DNA of 64,000 nt from Coprinus comatus (lineage: Eukaryota > Basidiomycota > Agaricomycetes > Agaricales > Agaricaceae): positions 1,116,001 through 1,180,000 of the forward strand of contig JAWPGT010000005.1 in the NCBI GenBank assembly GCA_034638255.1. Direction: 5' to 3'. The notes beneath the pieces are model-generated. The model saw only the letters and a list, made by a program, of their open reading frames with translations. It ran no database searches and was not told the DNA's origin. The first letter of the stretch is position 1. Each line of letters opens with the position of its first letter. The translations under genes and the position numbers were made by a program. Below are positions 24,466 through 36,600 of this stretch, in pieces.

Positions 24466-25577
24466 CTAAGCGAACACCTTTGACACTGCAAGCTCATTCT
24501 CCCCAATTTGGCGAGCTGCCTTCCGTCGTTCTTGTTCTTCCTCCACGTCCTTCCGATTGTTGTATTTATCCCCTTTCTCACGTCTGTGTAGCGACCGTAC
24601 TGCAGCAGGCGATATGAACTCTGTTATTGCACATTAGTATTTCCTCTCATCCGTAGTCAGACTACCCACCAGGGTTAGAGTACACAGTAGCCCCGTTGAA
24701 TGCACCCTCGAATATCCGAATGGGAGTCATCACAAAGCGCGGGCCGATTTCAACAAGGGACGTCTGCGGAGGTCCATTAGGCTGCAAGGGATCCTTTTCC
24801 ACAATCTACAAAGCCAACACAGGGTCAGGAAAAGAACAACGGACAATCACATACACAAACCTGGAAGTTGCGGAACCAGATCTTCAAGTCCAGTAGCGAG
24901 AATGTGAGAATATGGTCCACAAAGGGCTTCGCCTTCCTAGCCGTCGCAGGAACACCAAATATCTATTTCCCGTCCATTGTTAGATACATATGGATCAATC
25001 CCTCAGTCACTTACATGTGTAAAAAGCTCTTTGACCAGCCGACCCCATTCCGTTTCGTCAAAGGCAGCGTCAAAGCTGACTAGGCCCCGACTTCCTTTCA
25101 GACAGTTCCCCGTCATCTTCAATTCGTCCATTGTGTGGATATTTTGTACATGCATCTTGACACTCGGTCCATTTGGCGTTTTTGCTGCCCAGAGATACAG
25201 ATCTTCGTGCCTTCGTGCCTCGAAATACAATGTATTGTTACAGTTGTTGAGATCTGCCAATTCCGGTAGAAGGTTTAAATGGTTTTTGGAATCCAATTTC
25301 GAGTCTACAAATTCTTTAGCTCGCGAAAACCTGCCTTGTCAACAACACCCGTACCTTTTTTTACATGGGGTAATAGGGCCTCCAGGTCATTCATAAAATG
25401 CCGCATCCTATGCGTAATTCCCCTCGAAGACAGCAACAACACTCTCTGTTTATTCTTCAGCTTTTTTTGTACAGGTTCACCTTCATCAACTTCCATATCA
25501 TCAGCCTTCCTTTTTCCTTTGTCTTTTGGCACTGCCTTGGCCGCATTTGCCTTTTGTGCTTTCAATATTGAGCTCAT
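24466..25577 (-). CDS. BRX1: Ribosome biogenesis protein BRX1
   Basis: Starts MSSILKAQKANAAKAVPKDK at 25577. It has an acidic/basic N-terminus, then the Brix-domain opening KQRVLLLSSRGITHRMRHFM and DLEALLPHVKK. Next are YFEARRHEDLYLWAAKTPNG, KMTGNCLKGSRGLVSFDAAF, FVDHILTFSLLDLKIWFRNF, SLVEIGPRFVMTPIRIFEG and the C-terminal GATVYSNPEFISPAAVR. BRX1 acts in the nucleolus in early 60S subunit assembly, binding 25S/5.8S pre-rRNA with Ebp2. Four or so short introns interrupt it; all frames join. It is tandem with, and 104 bp from, the arrestin-like start. Confidence 0.96.
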
Positions 25578-25861
25578 TGTAGTTCAGACCAGAATGTAGT
25601 GGTGTATCAACTACAACTTGTTCAAAACTTTCAGACAAGGTTGCTTACATAAGCATCAGCCCAAAAAAATATCAATTATCTCGAGGTCTACACATGGTGA
25701 CAACTCAAACCTAGAGCAGTATCAATAAGCACGAAAGAAACCGTAAACGGGCAAGCACCGAAATGGGAAGAGAACATGCAAGAACTATCAATATACAAAG
25801 GAACGGTGTGCTGTAGATGAAATCAAAGAAAAACCAGGTTGGATACCCTTCTGTAACTAGC

Positions 25862-27285
25862 TTAACTAGAAGAGGGCGATGCTTGTTGTTGCTGAGCCCG
25901 AAGTTGCTTCTGCTTCTCTTGTTCGAGTCGCTAGGAACAGGAACGTTAGTTGACTCTAAAAGGAAGTCTAGGAAACGCGTTTACATGGTAGAGCAGCTGA
26001 ACTGCCATTTGGATATTCCCAGGTTGCCCAGTGATCACAACAAGTCGCTCGTTTTCACTACCACCAGGCGCCCCGTTCGGTCCCACACCAGTTGCGCCGG
26101 GCTCCATGATCTTTATCTGACTTGCACTCATGTGCCTGATTTCATTGATCTTGCTACCACCTTTTCCAATGATGCACCCGACTAGGTCATTGGGTATGTA
26201 TATTTGCTGGGTTTGAAGTTGTTGAGGAGGATTGTGCGGGGGCGGCGGGGCGTAAGGGTTGTGGGTATATCCTGGAACATATGAGGAACCTGTATGGTTG
26301 GTTGTGGTTGTGGTGGTACGACGGGGATTACTGGTAGGTCGATATGATGAATGTGATGAAGATGGTTGTCGTTCCTGTGCCTCTATCAATATAGTCCCGA
26401 TATAATAGGTTGCGATGTGAATGGCATCAGCCACACCAGCAACGCTTAGAACCCGCTATTGTGCTTATTAGTTTTACCATGGAAAGGAGCAGGTAAATAT
26501 TCACTTCTGTAGATCCCGGAAGCATCCCTTCACTCGCATTTAACCTCGCACCGCTGGCATCTTGTATTTCTTTAATTTTTGATCCACCTTTACCAATAAC
26601 AGAGCCCATTCGAGAATTAGGGATCATAAATTTGATTGTGACAGCTCGACTGCCTGGGACTGAGGGAACATCATAGGGTTCGTCATTGATCCTCCGTACT
26701 ATTAGACCGAAAGCCTAAACGACACATCAATTTCATGTAAAAGCAAGTAGTTTCCGGAAGTCTTGCCTTGGACACTGCATCTAATGGGCCGCTGACATTG
26801 AGAATACGTTCAGGATTTCCAGGAATACTTTCAGAAACCATGACTCGCGCGCCGCTCTTTTCTCTGATTTCGTTGACGTGAGAACCGGCCTTGCCAATGA
26901 TGATGGAGGCATCTTGGGTAACAATCAAACAGCGCATGTGTATATTAGCTGATGGGGGCACTGCAGGTGCTCCAGAAGATGAGGCTTCGCCGGAAGAGGA
27001 GGTCACCCTGCCTTCTCCAGAATCAGTAGTAGTCTTACCACCATCCTCTTTCTTCTCGGCACCGTTGGACCTTGGAGTGGAATCGACATTGTCATCTGCA
27101 GAGGACGCCTTGGATGCGGCATTATCAGCGGTCATCTTGAACTGGGCGATTCGTTCTGTTGCTGAGCCCGAGCCGTTGGCAGCAGCATCCGAATGGGTAG
27201 CGCCCGTGTTGGCGCGCTTATATTGCTTGTTATCACTATCTGAAGGAGAACGAGACCTCTTGCGGGTGGTGTCAGCGTCTGGCAT
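25862..27285 (-). CDS. Triple-KH RNA-binding protein (PCBP/Rnc1-like)
   Basis: The start is the ATG at 27285 (MPDADTTRKRSRSPS). The N-terminus is Ser/Gly-rich and disordered. Three KH domains follow with their GxxG loops: MRCLIVTQDASIIIGKAGSH, then KFMIPNSRMGSVIGKGGSK, then IYIPNDLVGCIIGKGGSK. The linker between KH2 and KH3 is rich in Thr, Tyr and Pro (NPYAPPPPHNPPQQLQTQQ). The tail is Gln-rich (KQLRAQQQQASPSSS). The layout matches poly(C)-binding proteins and fission-yeast Rnc1 or budding-yeast Pbp2/Hek2, which regulate mRNA stability or localisation. Which orthologue cannot be decided here. Confidence 0.9.
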
Positions 27286-27576
27286 GGCCAATTCAGTTAT
27301 GCGAAGGGTTTATGAAAGGATTGGATTGGGGTTTGGGACCGGGTGTGGGGTAGTAGGATTGAGGTATGGTTTGTGAGAGGTTCTGATGGACATGAATGTC
27401 GGGAGAGTGTAAGGGGGGTGCGAGGATGGCGGCAGGGGGAGATAACAGGAAGTGTACGTACCTAGACAGCACCGACGGACAGGTGTAGGCAAATGGTGGG
27501 AGGGAACAAATGGTGTCTACACCTTTCAGTCGCGCTCCTATATGCATTGCCAAACACATGTACATACGACACTTTC

Positions 27577-29880
27577 TCACCCTACTACTACTCTAGTCCG
27601 ACGTCCAACAATGTATTCTAAGTACCTCCGCCACTCAGCTTCCCAGGCAGCCAGCGCCTCCCCTTTCTCTTCGGCCGTCATGCTTGAATACTGCCATCGA
27701 GAATTTGTAAGCCAATGTCACAATAATTTTATCCACCACCTACCTCGATACTGTCTCGAGCCAGAACACCAAGGGTCCCTAGCCCCGTCTGTTCACTGGA
27801 AACCAATACCTGATACATTATAAGTTTATACGTCCATAGAAGGTAGGAAGTGGCTTAACCTGGAAGAAATCATACGTAAGACCCATATTTCCAAAAACTG
27901 CTGGATCATCAGAACAAAGGGCCACAGGCACTCCATTGTTCAGCATAATTGGGAGAGGGTGCATCGGCATAGAGGATGTCAAACGCTGTTTGTCCGGCAT
28001 AAGATATATACCCTCCCCAAAACCGAATTCAGAGCGCACCAATATTTCATTTCTGTCCAGCATGTGTAAGCCTTGAGGCACAGTGGAGGACGAGATTAGG
28101 AGGGAAAACTCACGATATAGGGCATACTTCTATCGCAATATTACGTTCTCGGCAAACATTCATTATCTTCGGGTGCTTTACAATGGAGAACCTAAGAAAT
28201 TGTATATCAATTTGACGAATCTCCTCGGAGGCCCTGCAAAATTCTGACCCATGTCCGATGCGCTTCGTCCCCAGCAAAATAGCATCATATAAATTGTCGT
28301 CTGCAGTATCACCATCTCCAAGCGTCTCTCCAGCGTGAAAAATGAATGGAATTTCAACGCCTTCCTCTTTTTGGCGCTCGCGGAAGCGAAGCAGAGGCTC
28401 AAGATAATCTTTTAGAGTATGCAATTCGTTCTCGTTACCGACAAGGTCAAAACCTTCTGGAGCATGAGCCGAGACTGAGATAGTAGCCAAATGTAGATAT
28501 TGTTACCTATAATCATGTCGGGGAACTCCTTCTTGAGATTAATACAATCTTCCAGATACCAATTCAACTCTTCTGATGACACGCATTTGAGAGTGGAATA
28601 GATAATCTAATGGCTCCAGAATGAACACTCATTATTTTCTCTTCGTTTATGCAACTAACCTTTGCACCAAAGAACTTATTCCCGCATCCTTTCTGTTTCA
28701 GTTCCTCTTTGACCTCGTCTATGACATCTTGAAACATGATTACCATGTCTCGATGTGTTATGTTATCTTCTCCATGGAGCCCATTAATGCGCCTGGGTAG
28801 CGGTCAGGATATTGCGGAAATGACTTTTGACCAAGTTTCCTGGACCTACTTGAAGAAAAAGTTGATCCTGGGCTCAACATAAGATATCCCGTCCTCTATT
28901 GCATTTAAAAAGAACACCTTAGTATATTGCTTGAAGATGGGGGCATAATTTATTAATCCCTTTAGGTACTTCAGGCTCGGAAGCGTAGTCGACAGACAGA
29001 AACCAATGACTCACATTTGACACCTCGAATGTACTCTCGAATTTTTGCCAGATCTGTGAACTAGGAGTTATAGATTGATGTCACCGAAAGGGAAAACGGA
29101 GAACCTTGAAGATTGTATTATGAGTCCCATATGCTTCGGAAGGGTCAATTATCATGGAATCCACGACCCATTTATCAAATCCCTTAGGCCCACCCAAGGC
29201 TGGGTCGAATGTTGCACGAGCCTCCTTGATATTCACCCAAGAATCAGCTTGATAATTGCTGTCTGTCAGTGATGTACTAATGAGAGGACGCGCTCTCTCG
29301 GGGAGAGCTTGGAAAATAGGCAACACAGTTCCAATATTGTCTCTGGTCACAGGTTCGGAGGTTCGGACAAAAATGACAGGTTCCCTTAATGCAAGCTCAA
29401 GAAGGACAGCAGTGTTGACTGTAGCATCAAGATGTGCATGGAGGAGAGCACCTTTAGGCATCTACAGTACGTGAGTGTCAATTATTAGGACAAATGCGAA
29501 TTTACATACCTTCGATAAAATCGCGAAAATCCTAGTTTTAGTTATGATTGCTTTTCCTGCACACCAAGCATTTATAGTTGGCCATATTAGAAGTACACAG
29601 TAGAACCCGTACCCGTTAAGAACTCCATTCCCGGGAATGGATGAGGAATAGTTTCATGTTTTTCCCTCCAAATACTTTTTTCCTCTTCCTTGCGTATTTT
29701 ACGCACAATCCTATCTGCTTGTGCTTCAAGAGGTGGTCGCGACTGCCCAATGCGATAATCTCGGCGTAAACTTCTATCTTCTTCAATGAACGCATTTCGC
29801 TTATTCAAATATTCTTTGAGGGGATTAGTCGTGGTTGAAGGGGTGGCAGACGTAGGAGGAACCGGTGAAATCAGTCTCAT
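27577..29880 (-). CDS. ADGF-type adenosine deaminase, canonical active site (paralogue D)
   Basis: The in-frame ATG is at 29880 (MRLISPVPPTSATPS); the frame upstream has only a TTG. The family N-terminus ends PHPFPGMEFLTG. Catalytic blocks are MPKGALLHAHLDATV (HxH metal ligands plus Asp), FHAGETLGDG, KRIGHG, IEVCPIS, then NEILRLTSSMPMHPLP and ALCSDDPAVFGNMG. No signal peptide is evident, unlike secreted animal ADGF/ADA2, so the product is probably intracellular. NEIL is encoded by a 13-nt micro-exon at 28040-28052. The expected reaction is hydrolytic deamination of an adenine nucleoside or relative. Paralogous with the gene at 42782-45175, on the opposite strand. Confidence 0.85.
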
Positions 29881-31032
29881 GGTTGAGCGAGTAGTACTCT
29901 TCTTCGTAAGATGGTAGTAGGTTTGCAATATGGCAGTATGGGGCTTTTGTGATGAAGAATAAGATGATGTAGATTGGTCATCCGGATACCATGTGGACGC
30001 AAAGAATTTTGAGATCAACCAACGTTAAAATCCTCTTTTAAGGGATTTCATTCGGTTCCGGAGCTTGATAAATTCGACATTACGCTCGACATGTTGGAAT
30101 TCAACGGCTAGAAAGAAGCACACCTTGTATTGGGTCCCGGTCAACCAAGTGAGTCAAAAGTGGCTGTGGACATGGTTCGAACTCCATAATTTCCAACAAC
30201 GGCAAGTTTCAATCTTAGAAACCGCCATCACCGAGGGCGCTCTCACGCCCACAGAAGCTATTGCGGTAGACTCGACTGTGAGGTTTGGTCATTGGTGGCC
30301 ACCGGCGACGAGGGACGATATTGGGGTAGTGGTTTAAGGAAACGGTAAGCAGGTATTAACACCAAGTTGTTAGCATTTCCTGAATGAATTATGAAAGAGG
30401 AACGTTATAGATACTTATGTGGCCCATGTGACTGTGCTGCACAAGTGCTCAGGTTTAGTGGGAAATAGTCGGTTTCTCCGAACGCTTCGAAGTTGGTTGA
30501 CATATAGGTTATGGACATGTGAACATGATGAATAGTAGTGGTTGCAACAACTTGTGCTCTCTTTTGCCATCCTAATTCTCCGAAGCAACGTCCCTTGGGT
30601 CACTGGCTAGCAGCTGTCCAATGGTCGGCTTAACACAACAGTACTCCAGAAACAAACAACCAAATCCTGTATCAACTGGTCAACGAATGGATATCCAAGC
30701 TCTGCCGATCGAATTCTCAGTGCAAGACCATTTTGTAAACAAAAACAGACTTCTCGGAGATCACACCGTTCTGCCCGTGACAACACATCAAGTTTTGCAG
30801 GCTACCAAATATATGTACGTGCCTAGGTCCGTATGATCTTCCGGTATGAATACCCCAAGTATGATTCTCAATGGCTAGGACATGAGTTTCGCTTAATATT
30901 CATCCGTATTTTTCCCTTCTGGTGTGTATTTTCCGACCCTCCTCCGTCGCCTTCCAGAGGACATCATGAAGTGTATAAAAGCACTACAGAGCAATAATAA
31001 GACGACAAAGCGCCCACTTTACTGTCGCCAAA
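29881..31032. other. Divergent intergenic region between ADGF-D and GH44
   Basis: About 1.15 kb. The open frame at 30065-30337 begins at TTG and has no recognisable domain. I see no tRNA or repeat. The right end contains the GH44 core promoter. Confidence 0.5.
30974..30980 (+). promoter_or_regulatory. TATA box of GH44 gene
   Basis: TATAAAA lies about 53-59 bp upstream of the ATG at 31033, a plausible core-promoter spacing for a short leader. Confidence 0.5.
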
Positions 31033-33938
31033 ATGCGTCTTGGAAGCAGATTCGTAAAACTCGTCGCTTTTGTTCTAGTCGCAGCAATCAACAGTGTCAT
31101 TGCTGATGATATAACTATATATACGGATGGTGCACTTGCATCAGGATGGGAAAACTGGAGTTGGAATACGGAACTCAATTTCGCTGCCACAGATATCTTT
31201 GCTGGTTCTTCAGGTAGCAGTATCTCTGTCACTTCCACAGAGTGGGCCGCACTGTCCCTTTACCATCGCCCAAGTACTTTCCAAGGATACGCCGGTCTGC
31301 GCTTCGATATTGCTGTAAGCCATTATTTTCCACGGGCGTAGAGCATACGTACTCAAAACATCACTAGGGTGACCAACCAGATATCCAAATCTTGATCCAG
31401 TCAACTGCAGACAATGCTCAAGGTCCTGCTATCCCACTTTCTGCTATTAGTACATCCATCAAGCCCAACGAATTCACGTCTGTGTTGATTGACTTCAGTA
31501 ATCTGCCTGGCTCTGGAACTGCGCTTGTGAGTTGCCATTTGTGGGTGCTTCGTAGACTCTTTGGCTCATTTAACGCTAGCCTGATGGCACCTGGGATCGT
31601 ATCACTGTTCAAGCAGCGGGAAGCGGTGCAAGTGTAGGTCCTAAATCCAATACTTATCATGTCTGTGCTTAAACTCACATACATTGCAGTACCACATTGA
31701 CAATCTTGTACTTGTGGAGTCTATTGTCATCCAGCCGGAGTTCTTGAGTGCAGAACCTTTGGCTAGTAATGTTATTGCTGTAACGACCAAAGGCGCGGTA
31801 GACCTCAGCACGGTGAAAGTTTTCTTAAACGGTTCTGTGAGTATGAATACATGCCTAAGGAATTGGGTGTTTCTAACACTTCCCCATAGCCAGTTACTAT
31901 TAAAGGACAATCATCTTATGTGCCAGTCGATACTCCTTCTAAGTCCATTACATACTTTGACTTGGGAAGTAACCTCGCTCCTGGAAATCTCGTAATTAAT
32001 GCTGGTCAAGCCTCCTACAATTATACTCTTCCTGCAGTACTTTACGGAAGGTGAGTTCGTTGCATTCCCTTCATTCACGCATGGTTTTGAGTGTACTCGG
32101 CCAGCATTGTTCAATCTGTCGCAAAGCCCATCAATCCACATGTCTATGGTGTCAACTTCCCCACTAGTGCCAGCTATATCCAGAAACTCGGTGTTACCCT
32201 CTCTCGTTGGGGTGGTAATGCGGTGACTGCTTACAATCCCGATGGTCATTATACAAATGCCGGAAATGACTGGTATTTCGAGAACAGAGGCTCGGAAAGC
32301 GCAGACGATTGGCTTGCTTGGGTTAAAGGTGCTGGATCTGACACTCTTCTAACAGTTCCCGCGTATGTTCACCCAGAGTTAGAATTATTGGTCAAAATAT
32401 ACTCACACAATTCATTACAGCCTTGATTGGGTCTCGAAAGATGATTCCTCATATTCTTTCCCCAAGACAATCTATCCAGGTCCGTGTCAGTAAAGTATAT
32501 AATAGCCACATCCTTACCATATTTTCAGACCAACAAAAGTATGACCCTTTCAAACCCGACGCAGGTAATGGTTTTTGGCCAAACGGGACTGAAATATCAA
32601 GCCCTCCCCCCGACCCAACGCTCGTATATACAGCTTGGACCACTGACCGTGCCAAGACTTGGCTCCAAGGTCTTAAGAACAAACCTAAAATTGTCGCCAT
32701 CGACAACGAGATTGAGATTGCTTCTAGCACTCATCGTGATATGCACCCTCAGTGAGTCTACATATTATTGAAGACCGATATATACTTACCACTATTTCCA
32801 ACTTAATAGACCTGTCGGTTATGATGAGGAATTGAAGCGTGTCGTTGATTTTGCTAAGGCATCCAAGGAGGCCCTCCCGGATGTTCTTGTCGCAGCTCCT
32901 TCGACATGTGCCTGGTGGTTCTGTAAGTTGTTCAATTCAAAATCGTGTTTGAGCTACACTCATGTGAGTATGGACTAGACTGGACCAGTGCCATTGGCTG
33001 GGATGACACGAAAGCGCATTACAACATTGATTTCTTACCTTGGTTCTTGGCTGAAATGAAGAAGGCCAGCGCCGCTTCTGGAAAGCGTTTGCTGGATTAC
33101 CTTGACATCCACTACTACTTCCAAGCTGATACGAGTGCCAACGATGATGCTGCCAGGGCATTGAGGTTGAGGGCCACTCGTAGTTTCTGGGTGTGTAATT
33201 CGGTATCCTGTTGCTTCATGAGAACTCACAATGGTTGTGCAGGACAAGAGCTATGTGGACGAATCTTGGGTTGGCACGAGTGAACCCCAGAATCACCAAT
33301 GGGATCCCACCTCCATTCAATTGATTCCTCGCGTCAGGACTTTGATTGATATTAACTATCCTGGAACTAAGCTGTCCATCTCTGAATGGGCTTCAGACAA
33401 CGATCTCACGGGTGGTCTGGTCACTGCTGATGCCCTTGGTATCTTTGGTAAATATGGTGTTGATGCTGCCACATATTGGGCTACTCCTGACGAACTTGGT
33501 CCCACTGGATTGGCGTATTGGCTCTTCCGAGGGTGTGTTGTATTAATGAATCTTAGCACAATGTGCCATTTGCTAACGCTAGTACCTTTAGCTTTGGCAC
33601 CTATTTCGGAAGCTCGACTGCACAAGTCAATCTGGCCAACCCCGATCCCAATACTTGGAGCATCTACGCTGGAACAGAAAACAGAAAACTTACCCTTGTC
33701 ATCATTAACAAAAAGACTGATAAACCAGTCTCTTTCGATCTTTCAAATGTCCCGACTGGAACTTACTTCATGCGTCACTTCGGTGGTGGTGCTGGAATTG
33801 CCAAGTGGCAGGTAAGACTACTATTTGATACTTTTTGGTCAAGTTTTCTAACTGTGTTTATAGGCTACGATCTCTTTGAAGACCAGCCAATTCATCGTCG
33901 TTCCTCCTTACACTGCTGTCTTCTTGAAACAGCAGTAA
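31033..33938 (+). CDS. Secreted glycoside hydrolase family 44 (endo-glucanase/xyloglucanase)
   Basis: The N-terminus MRLGSRFVKLVAFVLVAAIN is a clear signal peptide, cleaved probably after Ala before DDITIYTDG. An N-terminal beta-sandwich (DGALASGWENWSWN, RFDIAGDQPDIQILI) precedes the GH44 barrel: NPHVYGVNFPTSASYIQKLG, RWGGNAVTAYNPDG, IVAIDNEIEIASSTHRDMHP, DYLDIHYYFQAD, LSISEWASDND. By family knowledge the acid/base is Glu in the DNE motif and the nucleophile the Glu in SEWA. Many basidiomycete GH44 proteins attack xyloglucan and other beta-1,4-glucans. The catalytic loop reads DNEIE where bacterial members usually have NEP. The C-terminus ends FIVVPPYTAVFLKQQ with no CBM seen. Confidence 0.92.
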
Positions 33939-34360
33939 ATCAGTAAGATACCTGCGTTTTTATTTATTCTGTATACGCGTCAATATTTCAATGTAATATA
34001 TGAGATCGCATGTTTGTCGCGTAAAAAATAGACTCCTTTATCAGCTGGCAGTGGGCACAGGGGCATCCATAAGAGGTAGGGGGTATGATGTGATAACTCT
34101 GGCGAGATATTCTCTATCTAATCTACGAAAAACAAAATATATTAATGTAAGTTTTGTGACGTTTTCTGGGGTCTGGAGCTCCTCCCGCCAAGTCCCACGA
34201 CGGTTTGTGCTAGCCCTCGCGTTCCCTCTTAAGTTTACGTAACTTTGCATCTATTTACCTCGCATATGCAAGGAGGGGATGGGAAGGAGCCTGCATCATG
34301 ACCAACATCCGTGTTCTACTCTAAGACTAAGGCATATACACCCGCCAATGCTTGTAAGAA
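33939..34360. other. Intergenic between GH44 and GPI10
   Basis: 422 bp, tail-to-head plus-strand genes. No coding, TATA or repeat signal that I would defend. Confidence 0.5.
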
Positions 34361-36400
34361 ATGAAGAAGTTTGATTTATTGGCACTTGCAGTGCGGATAA
34401 GCATTGGTGTCTCTACTCGAACAGTCTTCCAACCGGACGAATACTTTCAGTCTCTTGAACCGGCTTTCCACGTCGTCTTTGGTTATGGACATCTTACTTG
34501 GGAGTGGCTCGCAAATAAACCAATTCGAAGCATCGTCTACCCTGGACTCAATATACCCGTGTACCAACTACTGAAGGTGACTGGTCTTGCCAATGTTCCT
34601 TGGTTAGGTGACAAGTTATTGGTGAGCATGTCATTCACTTCATTCTGATGTTATTCTAATTGCCCTGTAGATTCTTTTTCCGAGAGTACTTCATGGAATC
34701 CTTGCGGCAGTAACGGATATATGGCTGTGTGAGCTGGCGCGAGTGACGTTGGGCAATGATTACATTTCCACTGCAGTATGTTCGTATGCTCATTTTGTGT
34801 TGACGATTACGCTTATTCGAGACGCAGCTTTTCTTATCATTATCTTCATTCTTCCATGCATTGGCACTCTCCAGATCCCTATCTAACTCGCTAGAAACGT
34901 CTTTGTCGACAGTGGCTTATGCGTATTATCCTTGGGATGCAAGCTCTAAATTGAGTCCACAGCTAATCTACAACCGGTTGGTTATGTGTTTATTTCTTTT
35001 CAACCTTTTCTGAAATGATACAGGCAGAGATTGCGAAAAACATTCGTTTTCAGTGCGCTTGCGTGTATGGTTCGACCAACAAACGCTGTGATCTGGGTAT
35101 TCCTGTATCTGCGACTACTGTGGTCTCTTCGCCGAAGTATGCGTTTGGTAGCTAGAGTTGCGCTTGACCTAATGCTAGTCGGGTAAGTTCTTAAAACTCA
35201 TATTTCTGTTCACAAATTGACATTTTTCCAGTTTCACAGCCTCGGCGACATTGTTTATTGTTGATTCCATCTACTATGGGCACCCGATATTCACACCGCT
35301 GAACTTCTTAACGACGAATCTCTCCTCCGTTTCTTTGTTTTACGGATCGAACTCGTGGCACTATTACCTCACTCAAGGTCTTCCCATACTCTGTACGACA
35401 ACTCTACCATTCACCATTCACGGGATTTACAAGACAGTGTCACGAAAGAAATCCCATGATACAGCCTTAAAGAATATACTCTCTGTCACAACGTGGTCCC
35501 TATTTATTTACTCATTAGCAGGACACAAAGAATGGCGTTTCCTTCATCCCATCTTGCCTTTACTACACATCTTTGCTACAAAATCTCTTGTTGATCTTTC
35601 ACCTAACAACAAAATTGTCCAAACCAAACCAAACTCAAAAGTCAAAATAAAGATTGAGCAGAGACCAAACTCAGCTGCTTTCAAAAATCTTTTTCCTCCC
35701 ATTCCCACACCATATATCACTTTCCTTCTTATCACACTCCCAATTTCGATTTACGTCGTATTGTTTTATTGTAGTGCGCCTCTCAGTGTCATATCATATC
35801 TTCACACACTTCCTATCAACGCTACTACTACTGCTGCTGCTACCACTACTATTTCAAAACCACAACCACAAAGTGTAGGTTTCCTCATGCCTTGTCATTC
35901 AACTCCTGGTCAAGCATATCTTCATCGTCCAACCTGGGAAGTTTGGTCTTTAGGTTGCGAACCTCCTCTCCAGTACGTCTTTTTCTTTAACTTACCCTCT
36001 AACTACGCTTTGAATCCTAATTATTGGCTTATCTTTCAGAGGACAAAACTTGTCAACATATCAAGATCAAACGGATATTTTCTTTTCAGCACCATTAACA
36101 TATATCTCAAAAACCTTCCCAGATGAAGTGGACCCTCAATTCCCTCGTTCAATATACCCGTCATCTGTACCTGGTACCTCCCCTTCAGTTTCAGAAAAGG
36201 ATAGGGATTCGTTATACCCATGGCAACATAGTTGGCCACGTCACCTGATATTCTTTGGTGTTCTTCTTGAGAGACCTGGATTCGGTGAGATATTACAGGA
36301 GAAAGGCTATATTGAAACTTGGAAAAAGGGAAGACAGTGGGAAGGAGAAGGCGAGAGGAAAGGTGGTGTGCATGTTTGGAGTTGGAAAGGATCTACTTAA
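34361..36400 (+). CDS. GPI10: GPI mannosyltransferase 3 (PIG-B/Gpi10)
   Basis: Starts MKKFDLLALAVRISIGVSTR at 34361. GT22-family motifs run in order: TVFQPDEYFQSLEPAFHVVF (lumenal donor-binding loop with the Asp-Glu pair), LTWEWLANKPIRSIVYPGL, SLSNSLETSLSTVAYAYYPW, CMVRPTNAVIWVFLYLRLLW, GSNSWHYYLTQGLPILC, GHKEWRFLHPILPLLHIFAT and the lumenal FLMPCHSTPGQAYLHRP. Multiple hydrophobic segments fit an ER membrane enzyme. It adds the third mannose to the GPI-anchor precursor using dolichol-phosphate-mannose. An Asn/Thr/Ala-rich insert (INATTTAAATTTISKPQ) enlarges one loop. The last intron ends just before GQNLSTYQDQTD. Convergent with NDE, 200 bp apart. Confidence 0.94.
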
Positions 36401-36600
36401 TTTTGTTGGTGAATAATAAGGGGGTATGTTGGTAGAATAAAATGTTAACATTCGATAGGAGCAAAATTATATCTGAGATACAGAACAAAGTATGAAAAAG
36501 CAATGTCCGAATGCACGAGTTATCATGAAGTACAAAAGGTATAATGCAACAGTATAGCAATATGCGATATATAGCAAATGGCACAGGTTGACTGAAACTA

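Noticed and set aside
29881..30018. Upstream extension of ADGF-D with a targeting peptide
   Set aside because: The in-frame codon at 30018 is TTG; the first ATG is 29880 and gives a normal family N-terminus.
30170..30200. GGTTCGAACTCC as a tRNA T-arm
   Set aside because: No acceptor, D or anticodon stems could be placed around it.
30065..30337. 90-residue plus-strand frame between ADGF-D and GH44
   Set aside because: Starts at TTG, no recognisable sequence, no promoter relation.
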